From Salisediminibacterium halotolerans (GTDB lineage Bacteria > Bacillota > Bacilli > Bacillales > Salisediminibacteriaceae), in NCBI RefSeq assembly GCF_003814815.1, contig NZ_RKQQ01000001.1, positions 310,001-374,000 of the forward strand: a stretch of DNA of 64,000 nt. Direction: 5' to 3'. Position 1 is the stretch's first letter, and each line of letters starts with the position of its first letter. The translations under genes and the position numbers were made by a program. The notes below the pieces were generated by a model. The model saw only the letters and a list, made by a program, of their open reading frames with translations. It was not told the origin of the DNA and ran no database searches. Positions 1 to 8,622 of this stretch are shown piece after piece.

Positions 1-891
1 CTCCGTCAATTTATTTTGCAAATAATCGTATTCCGCTTCGCGAATCCGCAGGTCATCGTAGGAAATCCAGCCGAGCGACTGTTCGAGCACATTGTCGTCC
101 ACATCCAAGTACGCTTGATGTGTTTCAATCGCCTGTTCGGTCGGATCGCCCGCCTCTTTGCCGGCAGCGGAATAAGACTTAACAAACTTATCGGTAAACT
201 CGGGATTTGCATCGGCAAAATCGTCCCGCAAGACGAGTGCGCAGCAAAGGCAATTGTCCGGGCAAAAATCTTGCGATTGGTATTCGACCTCGCCGACGCC
301 GTTTTGCACGCCGAGCGCGCCGAACGGCTCAGCGACGATGTAGCTCGCGACCTGCCCTTCCCCGAGCGCTGCGGGCATTTCCGCCGGCGGCATTTCCACA
401 ACGTCAACGGCGTCGTAAGGAACGCCGGCACGTTCGAGCATTTCATCGAGCAGCAAGTGATGCGCCGAAAGCGTGTGCGGAATTGCAACCGATTCCCCTT
501 TCAGTTCGGCCGGGTCGTCGATCTCGTTGCCGGTGATGACCGCATTGCCTTCCCGGTGCCCGAGCGCCGCCGCGTGGAGCCCGATCCCGCGTTCTTTTGC
601 TTTCATCGCCAGTTCAAATAATACGGAAGCGCCGTCGATCCGGCCGGCGTTTAACGCGTCCATCAGCTCGATCCAGCTGGAAAAGCGGACGAGTTCGACT
701 TCAGCGCCGCCTTCAAAGTAGTCGTCTTGATTGGCATCAAGAAAATAAAGCGGCGCCGCATGCGTAATCGGCAAGTGCCCGATCCGGATCACCTCGCGAT
801 CCGTTTCCGCCGAGGGCGGTGTTTGGCAAGCGGAGACGACAAAAGAGGAACAGAGCATCGAATAAATTGTCAGTTTTTTACGCCGGTTCAT
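1..891 (-). CDS. ABC transporter substrate-binding lipoprotein (NrtA/SsuA/ThiY-like), 3' end cut by window
   Basis: 297 codons are visible and the gene runs off the left edge. The ATG at 891 follows GGAGGAAATGCG. The N-terminus is a lipoprotein signal with lipobox V-S-A-C and lipidated Cys22. The mature part has the NMT1/THI5-like fold signature IGHLPITHAAPLYF, then a segment on placing a target (WIELMDALNAGRIDGASV), and a cysteine cluster (Cys210, 214, 216, 217) at the place where relatives have a Cys-Cys pair. It starts 22 bp after the ATPase gene and is surely in its operon. It should bind a small organic or anionic nutrient outside the membrane; the ligand (sulfonate, nitrate, pyrimidine or other) cannot be told. 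No permease gene lies upstream, so it should follow beyond the left edge. Confidence 0.87.
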   Translation of the reverse strand, partial: MNRRKKLTIYSMLCSSFVVSACQTPPSAETDREVIRIGHLPITHAAPLYFLDANQDDYFEGGAEVELVRFSSWIELMDALNAGRIDGASVLFELAMKAKERGIGLHAAALGHREGNAVITGNEIDDPAELKGESVAIPHTLSAHHLLLDEMLERAGVPYDAVDVVEMPPAEMPAALGEGQVASYIVAEPFGALGVQNGVGEVEYQSQDFCPDNCLCCALVLRDDFADANPEFTDKFVKSYSAAGKEAGDPTEQAIETHQAYLDVDDNVLEQSLGWISYDDLRIREAEYDYLQNKLTE

Positions 892-913
892 CGCATTTCC
901 TCCTTGCCGTCGG

Positions 914-1696
914 TTAAATGTAATATTCGAGCTTCGGTTTTTCGAGACTGAATTGAAACTCATCGAGAATTTTCTTGCGGTACGCATGAAAATCGCGGCT
1001 GCTTCGGTCACGCGGATGCGGCAGTTCAATCGGAATACTTTTGCGCACGGTGCCGGGATGACTGTCCATCATTAAAATCCGGTCGGATAAATAGACGGCT
1101 TCATCAATATCATGCGTGACGAGAATCATGTTCGTCGCTTCCTGTTCGCGAATCCGCAGCAATTCATCTTGCAAGTAATAGCGCGTAAACGTATCGAGCG
1201 CGGCAAACGGCTCATCCATTAAGATCAGTTTCGGCTGAACCGCGAGCGCGCGGGCAATCGCAACCCGCTGTTTCATTCCGCCCGACAGCTGCGAAGGAAA
1301 CTGGTGCATCTCCCGTTCTAAGCCGACAAGCTGCAAATACCTTTTCGCTCTCTCTTCGCGGGCGTCTTTTGACAGCCCCTCCGGTTCAAGCGCGATGTCA
1401 ATATTTTTTAACGCCGACCGCCAAGGCAGCAGTGCATAATCTTGAAACAGCATAATCACATCGCGCGACGGACCGCTGATCGGTTTGCCGGCAAAACGCG
1501 CTTGACCGGATGTCGGGTGCTCAAAGCCGCCGACGATATTTAACAGCGTGCTTTTGCCGCAGCCGCTTTTGCCGAGCACGGTGACAACCTCGCCGTCGCG
1601 AACCTCGGCATCAATCCCGTCGAGCACTCGCTCGGCCCCGGCGTCTTTATAAAAATCCTTCGCTACCCCGTCTAACGTAACAAGCGCTTCCGCCAT
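914..1696 (-). CDS. ABC transporter ATP-binding protein, SsuB/TauB/NrtD family
   Basis: 260 residues, the usual length. Walker A GKSGCGKST at residues 42-50, Q-loop FQDYALLPW near 84-92, signature LSGGMKQR at 137-144, Walker B LILMDEP at 157-163 and the switch histidine in VTHDIDEAV near 196. The sequence type (GMKQR, ALLPW) is that of the importers for nitrate, sulfonate, taurine or pyrimidine precursors. The cytoplasmic ATPase powers uptake of the ligand caught by the lipoprotein encoded next. First gene of the operon as far as seen. It has a modest GGTGAAAG ribosome site before the ATG at 1696. Confidence 0.9.
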   Translation of the reverse strand: MAEALVTLDGVAKDFYKDAGAERVLDGIDAEVRDGEVVTVLGKSGCGKSTLLNIVGGFEHPTSGQARFAGKPISGPSRDVIMLFQDYALLPWRSALKNIDIALEPEGLSKDAREERAKRYLQLVGLEREMHQFPSQLSGGMKQRVAIARALAVQPKLILMDEPFAALDTFTRYYLQDELLRIREQEATNMILVTHDIDEAVYLSDRILMMDSHPGTVRKSIPIELPHPRDRSSRDFHAYRKKILDEFQFSLEKPKLEYYI

Positions 1697-2085
1697 GCTT
1701 TCACCGCCTATGTTTATAATCCCTATTGGTTTACTTTGTTTTTAACATGATAATACAGTTTTCCGCCGTACACAACCCGTAAAATGAAAAAACCCGAATT
1801 TAAAACGTAACAGCCTTTCGAGCTTGTTTACCAAGTTTGTCCATTCATTATTTTTCAGCAATGTGCCTGCACATATAAAAAGACTATGTGAGAATAATCC
1901 CCTTCCCGTATACAACTGATTATATAGAACCAACCCTTATATGCTAATGGAGTCATTAATAGAAAATTATAGAAAAAACATTGTGTCTATTGCACCTGCA
2001 AGTTATAATTATTTTGAAAGCGTTGTCATCAGACATGTGATGTCAGACCTTTCGACAATAATATACATATTGGGGGATTTATTCG
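1697..2085. promoter_or_regulatory. Divergent intergenic region with phosphatase promoter
   Basis: 389 bp between two divergently transcribed units; no convincing gene. On the plus strand TTGTGT (1981-1986), 17 bp, TATAAT (2004-2009) is a plausible sigma-A promoter for the alkaline phosphatase. Just downstream lies the perfect palindrome GACAT-GTG-ATGTC (2032-2044), a candidate operator. No clear repeated TTAACA-type Pho boxes were found. The ABC operon promoter on the minus strand is not clear. Confidence 0.5.
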
Positions 2086-3549
2086 ATGAAAAGACAGTGG
2101 TTTACAGCGGCCGGAGCTCTTGGTTTGAGCGCAGCTTTAATTGCCGGATGCAGCACAGAGACGGAAGACGAAGTTGAAGCCGGGAATGACAACGCTAACG
2201 ACAGTGAAAATGAAGCATCTTCTGACGAAGAAAGCGACCAGCCGAAAAACGTCATTATGATGATCGGCGACGGTATGGGGATGGGCCAAATTGAAGTGAC
2301 CCGACTCTTAGAACACGGCAAGGAAGGAATACTGAGCATGGAAGAAATGCCGCACTCTGCATTAATGCGTACATATTCCGCGAATAATTGGGTGACAGAC
2401 TCTGCAGCTGCCGGCACGGGCATTGCCACCTCGGAAAAAACAGATAACGGCGTTCTCGGGATGTCTCCAGACGGCGAAGAACTTGACAGTGTTTTGAAAC
2501 TATTCCAAGAACACGACCGCTCTGTCGGGGTTGTATCGAATAACACCGTTACCGATGCGACACCGGCTGCGTTTACGGCAAATGTAGAAGATCGCGGGGG
2601 ACAAGATGAAATTGCCCGCCAAATGTATGAAGAAGAATACGATGTGATGCTCGGCGGCGGTGAGGATTACTGGCTTCCGGATGAGCAAGATGGTGACAAT
2701 TTAATTGAAGAACTCGAAGAAAAGGGGTACGACACGCCGACAGACCGTGACGAGCTTCTGGATATCGATGATCCTGACCAGCTTCTTGGATTGTTTCACC
2801 CTTCCTTTATGACATATAAAAACGATTACGACCTGCGAGATTCCAACGAACCAAGTTTGGAAGAGATGACCGAAGTTGCACTCGAGTCGCTTTCTCAAGA
2901 TGATAACGGATTCTTCGCGATGATTGAGGGCGCACGCATCGACCACGCTGCACATGCTGCCGACATTCCCGGTGTCTGGCAAGAAACGATTGAATTCGAC
3001 CGCACTGTCGCTGATGTCCGAGAATGGGCGTCAGACCGCGATGACACCCTTGTCGTTGTGCTCGCCGACCACGAAACGATGGGCGTAACTGCATCTGAGA
3101 CGATGGACAAAGAGGCGCTTCGCAACGTTGAAGGTTCACCGGAATACTACGTCGAAGAAAAATTTGACTTCGATGAAGATGAAGGTAAATTCACAACCGA
3201 ATCCGTTCAGTCCGTCATGCAAGAATACGCAGGCGTTGAAATGTCGGACGAAGATGTCGCCGACTTAAATGAATACATTTATGACGAAGACGGTGAACTG
3301 AAGTTCCCTCACGAACAAGGCTGGGAAGTCGGAAGTTTCATCGCTGACTACCACGGTGCTGGCATTATGTCCCGTGAAGTTCGTGAAGGCAGCAGCACCG
3401 GCGGCCACTCTGCCGATATGGTTCCCGTGTTTGCTGAAGGTCTCGGAGCAGAAAACTTCGACGGCACGTATGACAATACGGATATTGTCCAGCTGATTGC
3501 TGAGCTATCAGGCCTAGGTTTTGAACCAGGCGAGATCATCGAAGAATAA
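2086..3549 (+). CDS. Alkaline phosphatase, lipoprotein
   Basis: 487 residues. The signal peptide ends in lipobox I-A-G-C, Cys22, so the enzyme should be anchored outside the membrane. An acidic Glu/Asp/Asn linker (residues 24-52) precedes the catalytic domain. Metal and active-site motifs of the alkaline phosphatase superfamily are all present: MIGDGMGMGQ (Asp62), WVTDSAAAGTG with the nucleophile Ser106, ARIDHAAHA, LADHETMG and GGHSADMVPVF. It hydrolyses phosphomonoesters to release phosphate. The strong excess of acidic residues is typical of halophile exoenzymes. Start ATG follows TTGGGGGATTTATTCG. Monocistronic: its own promoter lies upstream and a terminator follows. Confidence 0.93.
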   Translation: MKRQWFTAAGALGLSAALIAGCSTETEDEVEAGNDNANDSENEASSDEESDQPKNVIMMIGDGMGMGQIEVTRLLEHGKEGILSMEEMPHSALMRTYSANNWVTDSAAAGTGIATSEKTDNGVLGMSPDGEELDSVLKLFQEHDRSVGVVSNNTVTDATPAAFTANVEDRGGQDEIARQMYEEEYDVMLGGGEDYWLPDEQDGDNLIEELEEKGYDTPTDRDELLDIDDPDQLLGLFHPSFMTYKNDYDLRDSNEPSLEEMTEVALESLSQDDNGFFAMIEGARIDHAAHAADIPGVWQETIEFDRTVADVREWASDRDDTLVVVLADHETMGVTASETMDKEALRNVEGSPEYYVEEKFDFDEDEGKFTTESVQSVMQEYAGVEMSDEDVADLNEYIYDEDGELKFPHEQGWEVGSFIADYHGAGIMSREVREGSSTGGHSADMVPVFAEGLGAENFDGTYDNTDIVQLIAELSGLGFEPGEIIEE

Positions 3550-3561
3550 GTTCCTTTCTGT

Positions 3562-3596
3562 AAAAACCTCGTTGCTGCTTAGGCAACGGGGTTTTT
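3562..3596 (+). terminator. Intrinsic terminator of the alkaline phosphatase gene
   Basis: Inverted repeat AAAAACCTCGTTGC / GGCAACGGGGTTTTT with a short loop and a T tract, 12 bp after the stop codon. Confidence 0.85.
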
Positions 3597-3619
3597 CTTC
3601 TCAATTATCAGTGAAGCGT

Positions 3620-3664
3620 AAAAAAACGTTGCGGGAGCCGATGACTGTCATCGATTCCCGCAAC
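3620..3664 (-). terminator. Intrinsic terminator of the GH2/GPH/ArsR operon
   Basis: Read on the minus strand, GTTGCGGGA ... TCCCGCAAC forms the outer stem, GATGA/TCATC the inner stem, followed by a run of seven T. It lies 40 bp after the regulator stop codon. Confidence 0.85.
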
Positions 3665-3704
3665 CGGTTGATAAGCCCCCCTGATCCGGGCGGCTTGGCA
3701 AGCA

Positions 3705-4616
3705 TTATTCGTACTTTATATGCACCTCAATGCCTTGTTCATAGTTGCCGAATTTCTTGCCGAAGAGATTCATCCCGCCTTTATTTACGGCATCGTCTTT
3801 AATGCCGATTTTAAAAGCGATATAAGGAAGCTCGCTGAGATGCAAATCATCGATCGTCACATCCGATACTTTCTCATTGTCGATGAAGCTCCCCTCCTCA
3901 TTGACTTTCCACTGCTTCAGCAAACCGTACTGGGTTAAATTCGTCCGCCACCAATCAGGTGTCAAACTTCCCCTCTCGCCGCCGAAATCCCCCGGCGACG
4001 TCCAGGTCCCCGTCTCTTGATCATTGATCGCGAGCGTAAGATCGGACGGCCAGTCTAATTTATAGTTCGGCGCTTCCGAGCAGAGTTCTGCGCTGAAGTG
4101 GATTTCTTTTGCTTTATGCCCGTAAGGAATCCGATTCGGCAGCTTGTATTCAATATACCCGTCTGCAAAATAAATCAGCTCGGCATATTTTCGTTCCGGT
4201 TCGAAAAATGCCCGCGGGTCATCTTGCGCGCCGATATAGGCGTCCTCCCCGACAATTCCGCAGTGAGGGACAGCGTAACAGTCGAGGAAATCACCGATAT
4301 CCACATTCATCGTCAGCTCATACCCGCCATTCTGCTCTTCGTTATTGAACAAATCAATGACAATCCGGTCGTAATTGATCGCACTCACTTTTTGCGTCCC
4401 TCTTCCCGGAACAAGCTCAGTAATAATCAAATCGACCTCTTCCAGCTTATTGACGTGTGAGGCGGTCGTCGAAAAGGGAAGGCTGAGCTTTTCCGCCAGT
4501 TCATTGACGTTATGAGGTTTTTCGCTTAACAGGTGCAAGATTTCAATCCGTGTTTGATTCGCTAATGCTTTGTTAATCGGGAGCATATCTTTAAACGTTA
4601 AGGGTAATTTTTTCAT
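3705..4616 (-). CDS. ArsR-type winged-helix regulator with a large C-terminal domain
   Basis: 303 residues. Residues about 11-80 are an ArsR/SmtB helix-turn-helix (ALANQTRIEILHLLSEKPHNVNELAEKLSLPFSTTASHVNKLEE). The remaining 200 residues are not the metal-binding tail of classical ArsR proteins and I do not recognise them; they contain many Tyr, Trp and Asp residues and could be a sugar or effector sensor. Third gene after the GH2 glycosidase and the GPH symporter on the same strand, so it most likely controls that operon. An extended -10 just upstream suggests it can also be transcribed alone. Role as operon repressor is inference. Confidence 0.8.
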   Translation of the reverse strand: MKKLPLTFKDMLPINKALANQTRIEILHLLSEKPHNVNELAEKLSLPFSTTASHVNKLEEVDLIITELVPGRGTQKVSAINYDRIVIDLFNNEEQNGGYELTMNVDIGDFLDCYAVPHCGIVGEDAYIGAQDDPRAFFEPERKYAELIYFADGYIEYKLPNRIPYGHKAKEIHFSAELCSEAPNYKLDWPSDLTLAINDQETGTWTSPGDFGGERGSLTPDWWRTNLTQYGLLKQWKVNEEGSFIDNEKVSDVTIDDLHLSELPYIAFKIGIKDDAVNKGGMNLFGKKFGNYEQGIEVHIKYE

Positions 4617-4649
4617 CAGAGAAACCTCCGTTTACAACGTGTTTCTCCC

Positions 4650-4655
4650 AGTATA
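4650..4655 (-). promoter_or_regulatory. Possible internal promoter for the ArsR-type gene (extended -10)
   Basis: On the minus strand TTTGCTATACT is an extended -10 (TG-N-TATACT) 34 bp before the regulator start. No good -35 is seen. Confidence 0.4.
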
Positions 4656-4714
4656 GCAAACTATTATTCGTCGACATATATGCTCCGGGCATCGGTTTGC
4701 CGTGATCGACTTTT

Positions 4715-6130
4715 TTACGTTTCCGTTTGAGCCTCTTCTTCTTGCCGTCTGTCGTAGAGCTTATCAAGAATTTCATTGTATTCTTTCTCCGTGTAGGAGT
4801 GGAAGTACATAATGATTAAACGTAAGAGCGAACCGACAGCAGGCAAGAGAGCAATGACAAAGAACAGCATATTGAGCGTGAAATCTGTTTGTGCCTGGTT
4901 GGGCTGATAGTTGATCGCTGTCAAAATCAAGCCCACAGCACCGCCGGACACAGCCACGGATAACTTCCCAGTAAACGTCTGTCCGGAAAAGACCACTGCT
5001 TCATTGCGCTTTCCTGTTTTCCATTCCGTGTATTCAATCGTTTCTGCCAACATCGCCGAAATAAGCGGCCCCGTACTCGTGTATAGCAGCATCGTGATCC
5101 CGATAAACGTAAGCGAGACTGCGGTGCTTGAGTAACCGAGAGAAAACCAAATGATTCTGACAATCACATCGACAGCGACAATCGTCATCAAAATGTGTTT
5201 TTTCTTAAAATAGACGGTCAATTTCGGAATCACAAAGAACCCGATAACGCTTGCAAAACTGAGAATACCAAAGATCGACATTAAGGCAGCGTTTCCAAGA
5301 TTGTACGTGAAAAAGTAAATGATCATCGCTTGCGTAATATTCATAAATACGTTTAAGAAAAAGACAATCAGAATGGCGAACATCGGTTTATTCGCTCGGA
5401 TCGCGCGAATACCATCGGAAAATTTCACCTTCGTCTTCGGCGGCTTCACACGTTCTTTTGTATTCTTAAAGCCGTTTAACATAATCGGTACCGCAACGAG
5501 CATCAATACGACGGTCGCGAGGAAATATCCTTGCCCCTCATCGCCCCCGCCTAACACTTCGGTCATCGGCACAAATACCGTCGGTGACAGCGCGATCCCG
5601 GTAAAAATCCCCATGTTCGCAAAGGTGATTAATTTTGTCCGCTGTTTCGATTCCTGGGTCATAACAGACGATAACGACCAATACGGTACGTCAGACAGCG
5701 TGTAAATCATCCCCCAAATAATATAGGCCGCCCCGGCATAAATCACTTTCGCCGTCATACTTAAATGATCAAGCGGCAAAAACAGGGATATTGTTGATAA
5801 AGCAATTAAAAACGGCATGAACTTGAGAAACGGTCGGAACTTTCCGTGTTTTGAATTCAGCGTATCAACAAACGATGCCATCAGCGGATCGTTAACCGCA
5901 TCCCACGTTCTGGCGATCAAAAAAATGATACTTGCCGCCGCCGCGGAAATCCCTAAAATATCCGTATAGAAATACATAATATACGTCCCGACGAGCCCGA
6001 AACTGATACATTGGGCAAACCCGTAGCCAAAATAAGACGTAATCTCTTTCGTGCGGATATCTTGCTTCAAATCTTTTTCACGCAGCAACCTATCTTCATT
6101 CCTCTTTTTTTCTTGCTCAGCTGATTCCAC
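4715..6130 (-). CDS. GPH-family sugar:cation symporter (MelB/UidB/XynP type)
   Basis: 471 residues with about 12 hydrophobic segments. Family hallmarks are the early FGYGFAQCISFGLVGTYIMYFYTDILG segment, RTWDAVNDPLMASFVDTLNSKHGKFRPF (the MelB-like loop with conserved Asp and Arg) and DVPYWSLSSVMT. It imports a glycoside, glucuronide or pentoside with a cation. Start is GTG at 6130 behind AGGGGGAG. It begins 19 bp after the GH2 gene and is followed by the regulator, so substrate import and hydrolysis are coupled in one operon. Confidence 0.9.
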   Translation of the reverse strand: MESAEQEKKRNEDRLLREKDLKQDIRTKEITSYFGYGFAQCISFGLVGTYIMYFYTDILGISAAAASIIFLIARTWDAVNDPLMASFVDTLNSKHGKFRPFLKFMPFLIALSTISLFLPLDHLSMTAKVIYAGAAYIIWGMIYTLSDVPYWSLSSVMTQESKQRTKLITFANMGIFTGIALSPTVFVPMTEVLGGGDEGQGYFLATVVLMLVAVPIMLNGFKNTKERVKPPKTKVKFSDGIRAIRANKPMFAILIVFFLNVFMNITQAMIIYFFTYNLGNAALMSIFGILSFASVIGFFVIPKLTVYFKKKHILMTIVAVDVIVRIIWFSLGYSSTAVSLTFIGITMLLYTSTGPLISAMLAETIEYTEWKTGKRNEAVVFSGQTFTGKLSVAVSGGAVGLILTAINYQPNQAQTDFTLNMLFFVIALLPAVGSLLRLIIMYFHSYTEKEYNEILDKLYDRRQEEEAQTET

Positions 6131-6149
6131 TTTATTCTCCCCCTATCTG

Positions 6150-7970
6150 TTATTCAAACGTAAATCCGGCCGACTTGACATTCGCGACAATGTTAAAAAT
6201 CTGCTTCGAATCAAACTTTTCTTCATGATCATGGTTAAGGAGGCCATTGACTTCTTGCTCGACATCAGTCAGCTGCGTATAGCAAAATCCTTGCAGCGAA
6301 TCCGAATCGGCGACTGCTTCGATCAGCTGTTCAAACCGTTCTAACGCTTGCTCTTCCGTTTGCGGCCTCGTTCCGTAGCCCCACTCGTTGCCGGTTTCAC
6401 AGGAGCTGTAGGCAATGCCGCCGAATTCGCTCATAATAATCGGCTCGCCGCTGTACCGGTAACCTTGGGCAAAGTTTTGCTTCCGACTCGTTTTTGACGG
6501 GCTTCCGTCGGCAAAATCGTCAGCTTGATAAGTTGCCGCAACCTGCGCTGGATTCGAATTGTAATCATGGATCGTGAGAATATCTGTCACCGTGTGCTCC
6601 CAGCCGTCATTGCCGACAACGAGCCGTGATGGATCCATTGCTTTTGTCTGATAATAGAGAGCGTTTACAAAATTCTGCTGATCGCTGCGGTGATAGATCT
6701 CATTTACGCCCCACGATTCATTCATGATCGTATAAATGATCACGGACGGATGGTTGCGGTGCTTTTTCACCATCTCGCGGCTTTCGTTCAGCATCGCTGC
6801 CATCGATTGATCGGTGAATGAGAAAAAGCTCGGCATCTCTGCCCACATAACCAGCCCGAGCTGATCGCACAAATACATGTAGCGCCGGTCGGCAATCGTT
6901 TGGTGGCGCCGTACACCGTTAAAGCCCATCTCTTTTACTTTTAATAAGTCTGCTTTCATCTCGTCGTACCCGGCTGTCATCAATGCATCCTTATAGTAGC
7001 CTTGATCAAGAATCAGCTTTTGATAAAATTCTTCCCGGTTCAATAAGATTTGTCCGTTGTTCACTTCAATGCTCCGCATGCCGAAGTAACTGTCTACCTG
7101 ATCGGCAACGTCATCCGCAGCGGTTAACGTCAACGTGATGTCGTAAAGACGCGGGTTGTCCGGACTCCAATAAAAGACGCGGAAATCAGCTGACTCCGAT
7201 TCAACATTGACCGTCATTTCAACGTTTTCCTGCCCTTTTTTCACCCAGGCTGCCGCCGAATTAATCCATTCGCCTTGGTAATAAACGTGCGCTTCCAAAT
7301 ATGCCGTTTGCTGATGGCCGGAAAGCTTCGATTCGATCCTCAGGTTGGATTCGGCAATATTCGGCATCAGCGTCAGATCGGCAATGTGCAGCGGCGAAAC
7401 CTCTTCCATCCATACCGGCTGCCAAATCCCTGTCGTCCGTGTATACCAGCACAAAAAGTTCTCCGACTTCCACGTTTGTTTGCCAATCGGCTGTTCGACA
7501 CTGTTCTTATCTTCCGCGCGAATCACAATCGTGTTTTCCCCGGACTGAACGGCAGCGCCGATCGGAAAGCTAAAAGGCGTATGCCCGCCGGTGTGCTCGC
7601 CGACAAATTCGCCGTTCACCCAAACTTTTGTGTAATAATCAACGGCTTCGAAATGAAGCAGCAACTCTTTTGTCTCGTTTTTTTCGTAATGAAAGGCTCG
7701 TCTATACCAGACAACCTCGTATTGTTCATCGGATTGAATACCGGATTTTTTGCTTTGGTACGCATAAGGAACTTCAATTTGCCGGGTAAAGAACTCACCT
7801 TGACCATCCCGGGCATACCATTTCTCCTTTTCACCAATGTCATCGTCGTCAAAAGCAAACGCCCACGTCCCGTTCAAGTCGTACCACGCGTCCCGTTTAA
7901 ATTGCGGCCGCGGGTATTCCTCCGCGGAACTGTTCTTTTTTTCAGCTGCTGCCAGCGACTTCATCACCAT
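6150..7970 (-). CDS. Glycoside hydrolase family 2 (beta-galactosidase/beta-glucuronidase-like)
   Basis: 606 residues from the ATG at 7970, chosen because AAAGGAG lies 8 nt upstream; an in-frame ATG at 8009 has no such site. N-terminal sugar-binding jelly roll (YPRPQFKRDAWYDLNGTWAF), a middle Ig-like domain and a C-terminal TIM barrel. The acid/base is Glu418 in IMNESWG and the nucleophile Glu515 in IMSEFGG. No signal peptide, so it acts in the cytoplasm on the sugar brought in by the GPH symporter. Length is close to beta-glucuronidase, but the acid/base motif is NES rather than the NEP of E. coli UidA, so the substrate stays open. Confidence 0.9.
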   Translation of the reverse strand: MVMKSLAAAEKKNSSAEEYPRPQFKRDAWYDLNGTWAFAFDDDDIGEKEKWYARDGQGEFFTRQIEVPYAYQSKKSGIQSDEQYEVVWYRRAFHYEKNETKELLLHFEAVDYYTKVWVNGEFVGEHTGGHTPFSFPIGAAVQSGENTIVIRAEDKNSVEQPIGKQTWKSENFLCWYTRTTGIWQPVWMEEVSPLHIADLTLMPNIAESNLRIESKLSGHQQTAYLEAHVYYQGEWINSAAAWVKKGQENVEMTVNVESESADFRVFYWSPDNPRLYDITLTLTAADDVADQVDSYFGMRSIEVNNGQILLNREEFYQKLILDQGYYKDALMTAGYDEMKADLLKVKEMGFNGVRRHQTIADRRYMYLCDQLGLVMWAEMPSFFSFTDQSMAAMLNESREMVKKHRNHPSVIIYTIMNESWGVNEIYHRSDQQNFVNALYYQTKAMDPSRLVVGNDGWEHTVTDILTIHDYNSNPAQVAATYQADDFADGSPSKTSRKQNFAQGYRYSGEPIIMSEFGGIAYSSCETGNEWGYGTRPQTEEQALERFEQLIEAVADSDSLQGFCYTQLTDVEQEVNGLLNHDHEEKFDSKQIFNIVANVKSAGFTFE

Positions 7971-8018
7971 AAAAATTGCTCCTTTTCTGAATTTAGTAAG
8001 GGCTTTCATTTCTACCGC

Positions 8019-8067
8019 TTATTATTACATATAAACACGTTTTATTACAATACAAATCGTAATAAAA
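8019..8067 (-). promoter_or_regulatory. Promoter and palindromic operator of the GH2/GPH/ArsR operon
   Basis: On the minus strand TTGTAA (8050-8045), 17 bp, TAATAA (8027-8022) is a candidate promoter. A perfect 9-bp inverted repeat TTTTATTAC (8040-8048) / GTAATAAAA (8059-8067) with a 10-bp loop covers its -35. A third half-site, ATTATTACA (8021-8029), covers the -10. This is what one expects of a repressor site, presumably for the operon's own ArsR-type protein (inference). The rest of the 319-bp gap (to 8289) shows nothing clear. Confidence 0.6.
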
Positions 8068-8289
8068 ATTTATTTTTCACATTTCACCGCTAAAACAGCA
8101 GCTAAAATCGAATGTAATTTCGCTGATATCTCAAGTTTCAATCGACGCTTTCGTTTCATTTCATGATCGTTGTCCCTTTTCTCATACTTGAGCCTTTTTA
8201 CCATTGTTTTCAATTGTGAACAGATCTATACTGAAAGTAACCATCGTCCCTCTCTGCGCTGCATGACATATGAAGAGGTGGTGAGAATC

Positions 8290-8493
8290 ATGAACTTGGC
8301 ACCGTATTTGATCGTCGCGGGAATCATTTGCCTCATTGCACTCGTTGCCACGTTCGTCATCGGATTTCGACCTGAGGACAGCGAATATGAAGATCAGTCC
8401 GCCGTCGTCCGCCACTGGAGCTACGTCACGTTGATTTACATTCTCGCTTTTGTGCCGATGTTTTTTCTCATTTTCATTTTGTTTATGCTGTAG
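8290..8493 (+). CDS. Small two-helix membrane protein, unknown function
   Basis: 67 residues from the ATG at 8290 (MNLAPYLIVAGI), preceded by GAGGTGGTGAG. Longer in-frame starts upstream lack ribosome sites and would give a non-membrane leader. Two hydrophobic helices (residues about 5-26 and 43-66) are joined by an acidic loop RPEDSEYEDQ. Not recognised. Stands alone with its own terminator. Confidence 0.65.
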   Translation: MNLAPYLIVAGIICLIALVATFVIGFRPEDSEYEDQSAVVRHWSYVTLIYILAFVPMFFLIFILFML

Positions 8494-8521
8494 TCAGCAG
8501 TTACGGACATTCATAACGAAC

Positions 8522-8548
8522 AAAAAACCTGCCGCGGCAGGTTTTTTT
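8522..8548 (+). terminator. Intrinsic terminator
   Basis: AAAAAACCTGCC GCG GCAGGTTTTTTT, a compact perfect hairpin with T tract 28 bp after the small membrane protein gene. Confidence 0.9.
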
Positions 8549-8622
8549 CTTTATACTTCCATTTACCTTCCAGAGTTATGCTACACTGGCGGTGACTGAT
8601 TTTCCCTGAAAGGAGCCGGCCC

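Noticed and set aside
207-621. Plus-strand open frames across the first 600 bp
   Set aside because: They are antisense to a clear binding-protein frame with lipobox and family motifs; they lack ribosome sites and show no family features.
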